NCBI GenBank assembly: GCA_964392085.1
Contig: CAYMOV010000019.1
Location: 1 to 38,267, forward strand
Direction of reading: 5' to 3'
Source of the DNA: CAYMOV01 sp964392085
Lineage (GTDB): Bacteria > Oederibacteriota > Muellerivitia > Muellerivitales > Muellerivitaceae
DNA: 38,267 bases
Shown here: positions 28,307 through 36,684 of the stretch, piece after piece
Layout: each line of letters begins with the position of its first letter
Position numbering within the stretch: the stretch's first letter is position 1
The notes under the pieces: model-generated
The model's database searches: none
What the model was told of the DNA's origin: nothing
The model's input: only the letters and a program-made list of their open reading frames with translations
Program-made: the position numbers and the translations under genes

Positions 28307-30985
28307 ATGCCTGAAGGTCGTCCCGATCCCGATACCCTCCTGAAAAGCCTCCAGGCCGAGGAAACCCGCGCGACCAAGGGCAAACTGAAGCTTTTCCTGG
28401 GTTATTCGCCCGGCGTGGGCAAGACCTACGCCATGCTCGAGGCCGCCCGGGTCCGGCGCGCCGAGGGGCTCGAGGTCTGCGCCGGGATCGTGGAGACCCA
28501 CGGCCGGGTGGAGACCAACGCGCTTTTGGAGGGCCTCCCCCTCCTCCCCCGACGGACGGTGGACTACAAGGGCGTCACCCTCTCGGAATTCGACCTCGAC
28601 GCCGCCATCGCCCTCAAGCCCCCGCTGGTCCTCGTGGACGAGTTGGCCCACACCAACGCCCCCGGCAGCCGCCACGCCAAGCGCTGGCAGGACGTCGAGG
28701 AACTGTTGGACCGGGGCATCTCGGTCTACACCACCCTCAACATCCAGCACATGGAGACCGCCCACGACGCCGTGGCCAGCGTCACCGGCGTGATCGTGCA
28801 CGAGACGGTGCCCGATAAGCTGCTGGAACGCGCCGACGAGGTGGAGCTGGTCGACCTGCCTCCCGTGGACCTTTTGAAACGCCTGCAGGCCGGCAAGGTG
28901 TACATGCCCGAGGCGGCCTCCCGCGCCCTCGGCAACTTCTTCAAGATCGAGAACCTGACGGCCCTGCGGGAAATCGCCCTGCGGGCCCTGGCCGACCGGG
29001 TGAACCTGCAGGTGGAGGGCTACCGGGAATCGAAGTCCCCCGAGGCCATCTGGCCCATCGCGGAGCGCCTGGTGGTCTGCGTGGGGCCCAGCCCCTCGTC
29101 CGCGCGGCTGGTGCGGGCGGCCCACCGCATGGCGTCCCGCTTCCGCGCGCCCTGGACCGCGGTGTTCGTCGATCCCCCGGCCTGGAGGCCCATGACCCCG
29201 GCGGACCGCGAGCGCGTATCCGAGCACCTGCGCCTGGCCGAGAAGCTCGGTGGCGATTCCGCCGTCCTCTCGGGCGAGGACTTCGCCATGGAGGTCATCT
29301 CCTTCGCCCGGTCCCGTAACGCCACCCGCATCCTGACGGGAAAGCCCCCCCGCCGTCTTTTCCCCTTCCCGCCCTCCCAGGTGGATCGGCTGATCCGCGG
29401 CAGTTCAGGCATCGACATCCTGGTGACCGAGGGCTCGGAGGACGACGCCGTCCCACCCCCTCCGAGGGCCCGCGACGCCTCGGAAAAGGCCCGGGGGGGC
29501 TGGTTCTTCTCCCTCAGCGTGGTGGCGGTCAGCACCCTGGTGGCGGCCCTGATGTACCACCGGTTCGCCCTGTCCAACCTGATCATGGTCTACCTGTTGG
29601 GAACCGTGGTGGTGTCCCTCCGTGAATCGAAGGGCCCCTCGATCCTGGCCTCGTTCCTGTCGGTGTTGGCCTACGACTTCTTCTTCGTCCCGCCGCGCTT
29701 CACCTTCGCCGTGGCCGACACCCAGTACCTCCTGACCTTCGCCATCATGCTGTCGGTGTCCCTGGTCCTCAGCGAGCTCACCCGCCGGATGAGGATGCAG
29801 GCCGAGTGGGCGCGCCTGCGGGAACAGCGCACCTCGGCGCTCTTTTCCCTCAGCCAAGACCTGGTGGCCGTGGACAACCTGGACGCCGTGGTGCACCTCA
29901 CCGCCAAACGCATCGACGAGGTCTTCGACGCCGAGGTGCTCCTTCTGTTGCCCGACGGCCATGGTCGCCTGGCCCTGAAGGGGGGGTCCCATGAGGTCTT
30001 CACCCTGCCCGACAAGGAGCGCGCGGTGGCCCAGTGGGTCTTCGACCTGGGCCGTCGGGCCGGTCCCGGCACCGACACCTTCCAGGGCGCGGACGCGCTT
30101 TACATGCCCCTCAACGGCGTAAAGGGGCCCGTGGGCGTAGCCCGGATCCAGGCCCGGCACCAGGCCCCGGCATTTCAATCTGAGCAGTTGAACCTGCTGG
30201 AGGCCTTTGCCCACCTGACGGCCCTATCCCTGGAGAACGAACAACTCAAGGACCAGGCCCACACCGCGCGGGTCGACGCCGAGGGCGAGAAGCTCCGCAG
30301 TTCGCTCCTGAGTTCGGTCTCCCACGACCTGCGGACCCCCTTGGCCGCCATCCTGGGGTCGGCGGACAGCCTCTTGGACGCCGGGTCGAACCTCTCACCC
30401 GAGAGCCGAAAAGGCCTATTGGAGAACATCCGGGATGAGGCCGAGCGCCTGAACCGCCTGCTCCGCAACCTTTTGGAGATGACCCGTCTCTCCGCCGGCG
30501 CCCTCAAGGTCGTGAAGACTCCCCAGCCCCTGGAGGAACCCATCGGCTCCGCCCTCGCGCGCCTGGGCCAACGCCTGGCGGACCGGAAGGTGACGGTCCA
30601 GATCCCGGAGGACTTCCCCATGGTGCCGGTGGACGGCATCCTGATCGAACAGGCCCTTTTCAACCTTTTCGAGAACGCCCTAAAATACACGCCCGCGGGC
30701 TGTCCCCTCGAGGTGGCGGCCTCCCTGAACGGGAACACCGCCGTCGTCGAGGTGATGGATCGGGGGCCGGGTTTGGCGGAGGGCGAGGAGGAGGCCGTCT
30801 TCGAGAAATTTCACCGGGGCCGGGACGCCTCGGGCGGCGGGACCGGCTTGGGGTTGGCGGTGGCCAAAGGCATCCTCGAGGCCCATGAGGGGAAATTGAC
30901 CGCCTCCAACCGCCCCGGCGGGGGCGCGGCCTTCCGGCTCGAACTGCCTTTGCGGGCCCCGGGCGCCCAGGAGGAAATACCATGA
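28307..30985 (+). CDS. kdpD: KdpD sensor kinase, copy 2, canonical Walker B
   Basis: An 892-residue sensor with the full KdpD order. It has Walker A GYSPGVGKT (residues 32-40), Walker B LVLVDELAHTNAPGSRH (Asp111, Glu112), a USP-like domain (~250-370), four membrane helices (~400-490), a GAF-type part, HisKA SSVSHDLRTPLAAILGS and an HATPase (FENALKYTPAG, DRGPGLA, GTGLGLAVAKG). It senses low K+ and regulates the KdpE partner. Recent work on E. coli KdpD reports that its N-terminal part is also a Ser kinase acting on the TGES Ser of KdpB; this copy keeps those motifs. ATG 28307 has GGAGG six bases upstream. It overlaps kdpE copy 2 by four bases (ATGA). Confidence 0.95.
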   Translation: MPEGRPDPDTLLKSLQAEETRATKGKLKLFLGYSPGVGKTYAMLEAARVRRAEGLEVCAGIVETHGRVETNALLEGLPLLPRRTVDYKGVTLSEFDLDAAIALKPPLVLVDELAHTNAPGSRHAKRWQDVEELLDRGISVYTTLNIQHMETAHDAVASVTGVIVHETVPDKLLERADEVELVDLPPVDLLKRLQAGKVYMPEAASRALGNFFKIENLTALREIALRALADRVNLQVEGYRESKSPEAIWPIAERLVVCVGPSPSSARLVRAAHRMASRFRAPWTAVFVDPPAWRPMTPADRERVSEHLRLAEKLGGDSAVLSGEDFAMEVISFARSRNATRILTGKPPRRLFPFPPSQVDRLIRGSSGIDILVTEGSEDDAVPPPPRARDASEKARGGWFFSLSVVAVSTLVAALMYHRFALSNLIMVYLLGTVVVSLRESKGPSILASFLSVLAYDFFFVPPRFTFAVADTQYLLTFAIMLSVSLVLSELTRRMRMQAEWARLREQRTSALFSLSQDLVAVDNLDAVVHLTAKRIDEVFDAEVLLLLPDGHGRLALKGGSHEVFTLPDKERAVAQWVFDLGRRAGPGTDTFQGADALYMPLNGVKGPVGVARIQARHQAPAFQSEQLNLLEAFAHLTALSLENEQLKDQAHTARVDAEGEKLRSSLLSSVSHDLRTPLAAILGSADSLLDAGSNLSPESRKGLLENIRDEAERLNRLLRNLLEMTRLSAGALKVVKTPQPLEEPIGSALARLGQRLADRKVTVQIPEDFPMVPVDGILIEQALFNLFENALKYTPAGCPLEVAASLNGNTAVVEVMDRGPGLAEGEEEAVFEKFHRGRDASGGGTGLGLAVAKGILEAHEGKLTASNRPGGGAAFRLELPLRAPGAQEEIP

Positions 30986-31680
30986 TCGCTCCCAAGTCCA
31001 TCGTGTTGGTCGTGGACGACGAGGCCCCCATCCGCCGGTTCCTGAAGGCGGCGCTCGAGGGCCAGGGGTACAAGGTCGTCGAGGCCGCCACCGGCGGCGA
31101 GGGATTGGCCCTGGCCGGGTCCCACCATCCCGACGTGATCCTGCTGGACCTGGGGCTTCCCGACATGGACGGCCTCGTGGTCCTGAAGAAGCTGCGGGAA
31201 TGGAGCCAGGCCCCCGTAGTCATCCTCTCGGCGCGCGGCAAAGAATCGGACAAGGTCGCGGGCCTCGACGCGGGCGCCGACGACTACCTCACCAAGCCCT
31301 TCGGGGTGTCCGAATTGACCGCGCGCCTCCGCGTGGCGCTCCGCCACGCGCCCGAGGCCGGGCAACCGGCGGATCCCATCCTGGTCTCGGGGGACCTGTC
31401 GATCGACCTGGACAAGCGGCTGGTGAAGCGCCGGGGCGATGACGTGCACCTGACGCCGAATGAGTGGGAGCTGTTGTCGCGGTTGGCCAAGAACCCGGGC
31501 AAGCTGGTGACCCAGGCCCAGTTGTTGAAGGAAGTCTGGGGACCGGCCGGGGGGGACAACGCGCATTACCTGAGGACCTATATGCACCAACTGCGGAAGA
31601 AGCTGGAGGACGACGCCGCCCAACCGAAATGGCTCATGACCGAGCCGGGCGTGGGTTACCGACTGAAGGTGGAGCCATGA
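30982..31680 (+). CDS. kdpE: KdpE response regulator, copy 2
   Basis: A 232-residue OmpR/PhoB-type regulator. The receiver has VVDDEAPIRRFLK, phospho-acceptor Asp56 (VILLDLGLPDMDG), Ser in VVILSARGKE instead of the Thr of the other two regulators, and Lys in YLTKPF. The DNA-binding domain has LTPNEWELLSRLAKNPGKLV and ends TEPGVGYRLKVE. It is less like copies at 15992 and 18968 than those are like each other. The start overlaps the kdpD stop, and its own stop overlaps the next gene start (ATGA), giving a tightly coupled trio. Confidence 0.94.
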   Translation: MIAPKSIVLVVDDEAPIRRFLKAALEGQGYKVVEAATGGEGLALAGSHHPDVILLDLGLPDMDGLVVLKKLREWSQAPVVILSARGKESDKVAGLDAGADDYLTKPFGVSELTARLRVALRHAPEAGQPADPILVSGDLSIDLDKRLVKRRGDDVHLTPNEWELLSRLAKNPGKLVTQAQLLKEVWGPAGGDNAHYLRTYMHQLRKKLEDDAAQPKWLMTEPGVGYRLKVEP

Positions 31681-32006
31681 CCGAATCGGTCCGGGCCTTC
31701 CTGATCCTGGTGGGCGCCGCGTCGTTGGAGGTGGGGGGCGACGCGCTCGTGAGGTGGGGCCTGAAAAGCGGCAGGATCCTCGGGTTCGCGCTGGGGGCCG
31801 TCGTGTTGTTCCTCTACGGCCTGTCGGTCAATATGCCCAAGTGGGATTTCGGGAAACTGATGGGCGTTTATATCGCGTTGTTCTTCTTGGTGTCCCAGCT
31901 CACCTCGGTCTTCATCTTCCACGAGCGGCCGGCCCTCCCCACGCTGGTGGGGGGCGCCTTGATCGTCCTGGGGGGCCTGGTGATCGCCTTTTGGAAGGCC
32001 GGTTAA
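31677..32006 (+). CDS. SMR-like small membrane protein coupled to kdpE
   Basis: A 109-residue protein with four predicted helices. The first helix has AASLEVGGDALVRWG, with a Glu at the place of the essential Glu14 of EmrE-type small multidrug resistance proteins. Later helices (VSQLTSVFIFHERP and GGALIVLGGLVIAFW) also resemble SMR/EamA-like folds. ATG 31677 overlaps the kdpE stop, so it is translated with kdpDE. Substrate unknown; a guanidinium- or cation-type exporter is possible, and an accessory part of K+ or membrane-potential sensing cannot be excluded. The membrane class is firm, the family moderate. Confidence 0.7.
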   Translation: MTESVRAFLILVGAASLEVGGDALVRWGLKSGRILGFALGAVVLFLYGLSVNMPKWDFGKLMGVYIALFFLVSQLTSVFIFHERPALPTLVGGALIVLGGLVIAFWKAG

Positions 32007-32034
32007 ACCCCGTCCGTCAAACCCAGCCATCGTG

Positions 32035-32127
32035 AAAATCGATAATGGAGAATCGACCACAAACGTTTTATATCTATTCTCTATTTTCCATTGATCGATT
32101 GCTCTAGCCGGCCCCGTGGGGCCGGCT
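32035..32127. repeat. Dispersed AT-rich element, copy 2, ending in a perfect GC palindrome
   Basis: An imperfect inverted repeat (ATCGATAATGGAGAAT against ATTCTCTATTTTCCATTGAT plus CGAT) is followed by TTGCTCTAGCC and the 22-bp hairpin AGCCGGCCCC-GT-GGGGCCGGCT at 32106-32127. The hairpin touches the stop of the second KimA-like gene. It parallels 265-357 in order and in place. It lies between convergent genes and may terminate both. Confidence 0.6.
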
Positions 32128-34007
32128 TACCCGACCACCAATAGGTTGCATTCCTCAGGCAAGAGCTCGGCGAGCCGCTTGAGCATCCGGCCCTTCACCA
32201 TGCGCCAGAAGAACGTGCGCTTGGACGACCCCACGAACACCACCTTGACGTTCAGGGCCTTGGCGGCCTCGGCGAGGGAGAAACCCGCGTCCTCGGCCAG
32301 GCGCCAGATCGGGATGCCGTTCATCCCCTTCTGTTGGAGGTACACGCAACATTCCTGCAGGACCCGGCGGGAATCCGCCGAGGGTCTCATCTCCAGGGGG
32401 ACGTAAAGCCCGGGCGTCTCGTCCACGAAGGCCACGTACACGTTCTTCTGGCCCATCCCCTTGGCGTGGATGATCACCTCGTCCAGCACCCGGGGGTTGA
32501 GGTACCGGACCGCCACCATGACGGTCGAGTTTTCCACCAGGGCCGCCTCGACGGCCTCGTCCAAGGTGAGGAAGTTGTCGGCCTCAGGCAGGTTGGCCGC
32601 CTGGTCCTCCGCCTCCTGGAAGGCCTGTTCCGCGACCTTGAGGGCGCCGGCCCGGTGCAGGTATCCCATGGACACGATGAGGGCGGTCAGGACCCCGCCG
32701 AAGATCAGGGCCAAGGGCTTCTGGATCATGTTGATGAACCAGGCCGCCCCCACGGCGAAGGTGGTCAGCAGGCCCAGCCAGAACTTCAGGTTCCGCTGGC
32801 CGTCGCGCCACCGCAGGCGGTCCACCGCGGCGGAGGACAGGGTGAGGGTGCCGAGGAGCCCGAAGGCGTAGAGGTCCCCGAGGATCTCGATGGACCCGTT
32901 CACCGCGGTCACGATGACGATGGGCACCAGCGCGGAGGCGATGATGGAAAGGTACGGGGTGCCCAACCGGGGATGGAGCTTCCGGAGGAAGGCCGGCAGG
33001 AACCCCAAATCCGCCAAGCGGACGTTCACGTGGTAGTTGCCCACGATCGCCGTGTTGCAGGCCATGAAGAGCAGCACGGCGGCCGCCACGACCACCGCGA
33101 TGCCGAGCAGGGAGCCGCCCACCTGGAAGGCCAGGGAGGACAGCAGGGCCTCCGGGTCGCCGCGCTTCACCGACTCGGGCAGGATGTGCAATGCGAAGGC
33201 CGTCAGGAGCGGGGACAGGAGCGCCACGGACCCGATGATCCACCACATGGCCTTCGACGCCGTGGCCCGGACCGGCGCCTTCATGGCGCCCGAGAGCTGG
33301 GCCGCGGACTCCAGCCCCGAGAAGGCCAGCCAGGTGGTGGCGTACCCGGCGGCCAGGGTGAGCGGTTCCATGTTGTGGTCGGGGTGGAAGGTCTCGCGGG
33401 TCAGGTCGATCCAGGCCCCATGGCGGGTGACCCACCAGGCCCCGGCCCCGACGAGCGCCAGGATGGCTCCGATCTCGTAGGCCGCGAAGGTGGAGGTCAC
33501 CGAGGCCGATTCCCGGACGCCCATCAGGTTGACGAACATGAGGATGATGAGCAGGACGATGGTCATGGCCACGACCAGTTCCCGTGGGTCCCCCATGGCC
33601 TCGGTCAGGACCGGCGGGAAAAACTCCTTGCGCCTCAACAGGTTGGCCAGGTAGTACATGCCCGAGACGCCCGAGATGGCCGAGGTGAGGAAGTAATCCA
33701 CCGTGATGAGGGCGCCCCCCACGAGGGGCAGCATGTCCCAAGCCGAGAAGGCCTGGCGGAGGATCGAGACCACGCCGCCGCCGTCGGGGCACCGGTCGCA
33801 GATCTCCACGTATTTGCGGGCGATGGCGATGAAAACCACCGCGGTGATGATCTGGGCCAGGGTGGCCAGGCTGCCGATGGAAAGGTAGAGGATGCCCGGG
33901 ACGTAAAAGACCGAGGTGCCGATGTCCGCGTAGACGACGGCGAACACCAGGATCCAACCGAGTTGGTGGACCTTGACGGTTTGGGATTTGGGGGATTCTT
34001 GGGTCAT
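32127..34007 (-). CDS. KimA-like K+ transporter, copy 2
   Basis: A 626-residue paralogue of the protein at 20205, alike along its whole length. It has LGWILVFAVVYADIGTSVFY, CPDGGGVVSILRQAF, ITVDYFLTSAISGVSGMYYL, LMGVRESASVTSTF and WLAFSGLESAAQLSGAMKAP in the membrane part. The C-terminal USP-like domain has VGSSKRTFFWRMVKGRMLKR. By family it is a proton-coupled K+ importer. ATG 34007 is at the conserved N-terminus. Its upstream 118 bp carry no ydaO-type riboswitch, unlike copy 1; a GTTAGAAT -10-like sequence is present. It follows DUF2062 and pdxH on the same strand and converges with the kdpDE-SMR unit. Confidence 0.88.
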   Translation of the reverse strand: MTQESPKSQTVKVHQLGWILVFAVVYADIGTSVFYVPGILYLSIGSLATLAQIITAVVFIAIARKYVEICDRCPDGGGVVSILRQAFSAWDMLPLVGGALITVDYFLTSAISGVSGMYYLANLLRRKEFFPPVLTEAMGDPRELVVAMTIVLLIILMFVNLMGVRESASVTSTFAAYEIGAILALVGAGAWWVTRHGAWIDLTRETFHPDHNMEPLTLAAGYATTWLAFSGLESAAQLSGAMKAPVRATASKAMWWIIGSVALLSPLLTAFALHILPESVKRGDPEALLSSLAFQVGGSLLGIAVVVAAAVLLFMACNTAIVGNYHVNVRLADLGFLPAFLRKLHPRLGTPYLSIIASALVPIVIVTAVNGSIEILGDLYAFGLLGTLTLSSAAVDRLRWRDGQRNLKFWLGLLTTFAVGAAWFINMIQKPLALIFGGVLTALIVSMGYLHRAGALKVAEQAFQEAEDQAANLPEADNFLTLDEAVEAALVENSTVMVAVRYLNPRVLDEVIIHAKGMGQKNVYVAFVDETPGLYVPLEMRPSADSRRVLQECCVYLQQKGMNGIPIWRLAEDAGFSLAEAAKALNVKVVFVGSSKRTFFWRMVKGRMLKRLAELLPEECNLLVVG

Positions 34008-34125
34008 GGGTGGATACCGAGGGGGCGTATTCTAACGGTTCAACCGCCAAACGGAAGATGAGAAGCGCCCGGCATGGCCGGAAAAGCCCCCATATCGCGG
34101 CTTCCAACCGGGGGAATCCCGGGTA

Positions 34126-34623
34126 TCACTTCACCGGGTTGTCGGCAAGCCGGTGGAACAGGGGCCGAAGCAGGAGGAAGAGGAGACCCACCGCGAAGGG
34201 CGCCACCACGGCCCAGGCCCCGATGGCGCGGAGTGTCGTGGATCCCAATTCCCCCAGGGCCAGCCAAGGGTCCCTTTCCACGAGGGCGGTGATGCCGGCC
34301 AGGGTCCAGTTCTCCACCCGGTGCCTGAACAGGTAATCACCCCCCCGGATCCAGGGGATGATCATCAGCAGGTGGATCGGGGTCATCAGGTAGTTCACGG
34401 TCTGGACCAGGGGCATGTTGACCCGCAGGAGGATGGCGAAGGCGATCGCCAATACCGTCGTCAGCCCGAAGACCGGGAAAACCCCCACCACCATGCCCAG
34501 GGCGACCCCGAGGGCCAGGGCGTCCGGCGTCAAACCCTGTTGGAGGAACGCCCGGAGCCAATCCAGGACCTTTTGGAAAAACACGTTGGGGGCCGACGTG
34601 GATCGGCGCTGGGTGGGGCTCAA
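34126..34623 (-). CDS. DUF2062 membrane protein
   Basis: A 165-residue protein with the DUF2062 core: FLQQGLTPDALALGVALGMV, VGVFPVFGLTTVLAIAFAIL, NYLMTPIHLLMIIPWIRGG and a final helix LLFLLLRPLFHRL. About four membrane segments. Family function is unclear. I place the start at TTG 34623, which overlaps the pdxH stop (TTGA). A GTG at 34584, closer to the first conserved segment, is an alternative; neither has a clear ribosome binding site. The frame runs on upstream inside pdxH. It is probably co-transcribed with pdxH. Confidence 0.8.
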   Translation of the reverse strand: MSPTQRRSTSAPNVFFQKVLDWLRAFLQQGLTPDALALGVALGMVVGVFPVFGLTTVLAIAFAILLRVNMPLVQTVNYLMTPIHLLMIIPWIRGGDYLFRHRVENWTLAGITALVERDPWLALGELGSTTLRAIGAWAVVAPFAVGLLFLLLRPLFHRLADNPVK

Positions 34624-35210
34624 GGGTAAAGCCGGGTGACGCGCCAGCCCCGACCTGAGCGGCGGTAGAGGAAACGGTCGTGGAGGCGGAAGGGCCGGGA
34701 GGTCCAGAATTCCATCTCGGCGGGGACCACTCGGAGCCCCGTCCAAAAGGCGGGCCGGGGGATCTCGCGGCCCAGGTATTTTCGCGCGACCGCGGCGGCC
34801 CGGGCCAGCAGGACCGACCGCGATGACAATTCACGGCTCTGGAGCGAGGCCCAGGCCCCGATCTGCGAGAGCCGGGGGCGGCTGTGGAAATAGTGGTCCG
34901 CCTCGGCGTCCGAAACCCGCTTCACGGACCCCCGCACCCGCACCTGGAGTCCCAATTTGTCCCAATGGAAGGTCAGCGCCACCCTCGGGTTCTTGAGGAT
35001 CTGCTTTCCCTTGGCCGAGGTCAGGTTGGTGAAGAAGACGAACCCGGACTCGTCGAAGTCCTTCAAAAGCACCATCCGGGCGTCGGGCGCGCCCTTCGGG
35101 CCCACGGTGGCCACGCACATGGCGTTGGGGTCCTTCTGGCCGCTGGAGCGCTTAGCCTTACGGAACCACCGGTCGAAGAGGCGAAAGGGGTTTTTCTCGT
35201 GTGAGAACAT
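34620..35210 (-). CDS. pdxH: Pyridoxamine 5'-phosphate oxidase
   Basis: A 196-residue FMN enzyme that oxidises pyridoxine or pyridoxamine 5'-phosphate to pyridoxal 5'-phosphate. Diagnostic stretches: DPNAMCVATVGPKGAPDARM then VLLKDFDESGFVFFTN, SAKGKQILKNPRVALTFHWD, VRVRGSVKRVS, and the C-terminal FWTSRPFRLHDRFLYRR ending in RLYP. Length is normal. ATG 35210 has no strong binding site; an in-frame TTG at 35246 is a less likely alternative. It overlaps the DUF2062 start. Confidence 0.93.
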   Translation of the reverse strand: MFSHEKNPFRLFDRWFRKAKRSSGQKDPNAMCVATVGPKGAPDARMVLLKDFDESGFVFFTNLTSAKGKQILKNPRVALTFHWDKLGLQVRVRGSVKRVSDAEADHYFHSRPRLSQIGAWASLQSRELSSRSVLLARAAAVARKYLGREIPRPAFWTGLRVVPAEMEFWTSRPFRLHDRFLYRRSGRGWRVTRLYP

Positions 35211-35281
35211 GCGTTCAGTAGAACCGACCGGCCCGGGGGGTGTCAAGGACGCGCTGAGGCCTTAGGCCCCCAATAAAAAAA

Positions 35282-35307
35282 GCCCCCGGCGGTTTCCCGC
35301 CGGGGGC
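35282..35307 (-). terminator. Intrinsic terminator of the DedA / outer-membrane barrel unit
   Basis: On the minus strand GCCCCCGGCGG-GAAA-CCGCCGGGGGC is followed by TTTTTTTATT. A strong 11-bp GC stem with a U-run, 14 bp after the barrel gene stop. Confidence 0.92.
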
Positions 35308-35320
35308 CTGGCAACCCGGC

Positions 35321-35881
35321 TCAGAGGAACGAATAGCCGACCATGACGCGGAAAGCGCCGGTCTTCACGTCGGACCCATTCTTCGTGATCTTGGTGAGGC
35401 CGAAGTTGTACCGCGCGTCGAAGCTGAGCTTGCCGACGTCCAAGCCTGCGCCCACGGTGCCCGCGAAGTCACTGCTCTTGAACTGGTCCTTCACGTCCTC
35501 CGAGACGCCGCCTGCGGTGGCCTTGGCGCTCATCAGGACCCCGATCACGGGACCCACGAACAGGTAGGGGGTCGCCTTGGTCGAGGGGAAGTTGTACTTC
35601 ACGAGCACCGGGATCTCCATGTAGTTGAGGTTCTCCTTGGCGTCGCCGAGCTTGGTGCCGTCCATGCTGAACAACAGCTCCGGTTGGATCGAAAGGGTGC
35701 CCGCCGGGATGCCCAGGAACAGGCCGCCCGTAAAACCCGTCAGGGTACTGGTGTCCTTCACGTCGGACCCGTTCACGTTCGCCATGTTCACGCCGGCCTT
35801 GATCCCGAACTTGGGGCCCAGGGCCCAGGCAGGGGCCGTGGAGACGGCCAGCACCAACGCCAGCAATAGTCCTTTACGCAT
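35321..35881 (-). CDS. Outer-membrane beta-barrel protein (PorT/OmpW-like small barrel)
   Basis: A 186-residue protein with a signal peptide (MRKGLLLALVLAVSTAPAWA) and a small eight-strand-type barrel. It has KFGIKAGVNMANV, LSIQPELLFSMDGTKL, NYMEIPVLVKYNF, PYLFVGPVIGVLMSAK, FAGTVGAGLDVGKLSFDARY and a last strand FRVMVGYSFL. The pattern fits the outer membrane beta-barrel domain common to PorT-like proteins. Function unknown. It lies 20 bp downstream of the DedA gene and ends at a strong terminator, so the two form an operon. The start at 35881 has GGGAGG upstream. Confidence 0.85.
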   Translation of the reverse strand: MRKGLLLALVLAVSTAPAWALGPKFGIKAGVNMANVNGSDVKDTSTLTGFTGGLFLGIPAGTLSIQPELLFSMDGTKLGDAKENLNYMEIPVLVKYNFPSTKATPYLFVGPVIGVLMSAKATAGGVSEDVKDQFKSSDFAGTVGAGLDVGKLSFDARYNFGLTKITKNGSDVKTGAFRVMVGYSFL

Positions 35882-35901
35882 TACTTCCTCCCGAGGTTTT
35901 T

Positions 35902-36558
35902 TTACCGCTTCTTCCTGTTAGACGATCCAGACGGCTGGGAGTTGCGGCTGAGGACCTCATAAACCATGGGGATCATGGAGACCAGGACGATCCCGATGAT
36001 CACCACCTCGAAATGCTGGGCCACCCAGGGGATATTCCCAAAAAGATAGCCGGCGCCCAGGCAGACCCCCACCCAAAGGAAGGCCGCCCCGACGCAGAAA
36101 AGGATGAACCGGCGGTAGGTCATGGCCCCCACCCCCGCGAAGAACGGGGCGTAGGTCCGGACGAAAGGCATGAACCGGGCGATGAAAATGAACTTGCCGC
36201 CGTACTTTTCATAGAGCGAGTGGGTGCGTTGGAGGGTTTCCGGGCTGAAAAACCTCGACTTCTTCCACTTGAAGACCCTGGGGCCGATGAAGTGGCCGAT
36301 CCAATAGTTGCAGGTGTCGCCCAACACCGCGGCGCCGGCCAGGAGCAGGAACATAAAGGCGATGTTCAGCTGGCCCAGGGCCGCACAGGCCCCGGCGGTG
36401 AAGAGCAGCGAGTCCCCCGGCAGGAAGGGCCAGACCACCACCCCGGTCTCAACGAAGATGATCCCGAAAAAGATGCCGTAAACCGCCGTGCCGTATTGGT
36501 TGATGAGCTCGCGGATGTGCTCTCGCAGGTGGAGGAAAAGGTCGAGGAATTCGTGCAT
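35902..36558 (-). CDS. DedA family membrane protein
   Basis: A 218-residue integral membrane protein of the DedA/VTT (SNARE-associated) family. Members flip undecaprenyl phosphate or phospholipids and support membrane potential and envelope homeostasis. Motifs: FVETGVVVWPFLPGDSLLFT, DTCNYWIGHFIGPRVF, YEKYGGKFIFIARFMPFVRT with both Arg residues, and APFFAGVGAMTYRRF. The basic end SSNRKKR is cytoplasmic. ATG 36558 has GGGAGA seven bases upstream; the open frame upstream overlaps the next gene's promoter in antisense and is ignored. Confidence 0.92.
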   Translation of the reverse strand: MHEFLDLFLHLREHIRELINQYGTAVYGIFFGIIFVETGVVVWPFLPGDSLLFTAGACAALGQLNIAFMFLLLAGAAVLGDTCNYWIGHFIGPRVFKWKKSRFFSPETLQRTHSLYEKYGGKFIFIARFMPFVRTYAPFFAGVGAMTYRRFILFCVGAAFLWVGVCLGAGYLFGNIPWVAQHFEVVIIGIVLVSMIPMVYEVLSRNSQPSGSSNRKKR

Positions 36559-36645
36559 CAAGGGTCTCCCGTTTGGGTTTTGGAAAGCGGGGTTATTGTA
36601 TCGGCTTTTCCGGGAATGGGGGCCCCGGACCCCGCCTCGGAAGCC

Positions 36646-36675
36646 TTGGGGTCCCCGCCCCGGCTTCCTTATACT
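36646..36675 (+). promoter_or_regulatory. Promoter of the binding-protein gene, close to a leaderless start
   Basis: The -10 TATACT (36670-36675) and -35-like TTGGGG (36646-36651), 18 bp apart. The GTG start lies only 10 nt after the -10, so transcription would begin at or next to the start codon. Confidence 0.5.
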
Positions 36676-36684
36676 AGGGGCCTC

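Noticed and set aside
34008..34125. c-di-AMP riboswitch before the second KimA-like gene
   Set aside because: I looked for the GACAGCTAAC core and its 5' partner on the minus strand and found neither.
36013..36684. Upstream extension of the solute-binding protein frame
   Set aside because: It is antisense to the complete DedA gene and has no family similarity; the signal peptide begins at GTG 36685.
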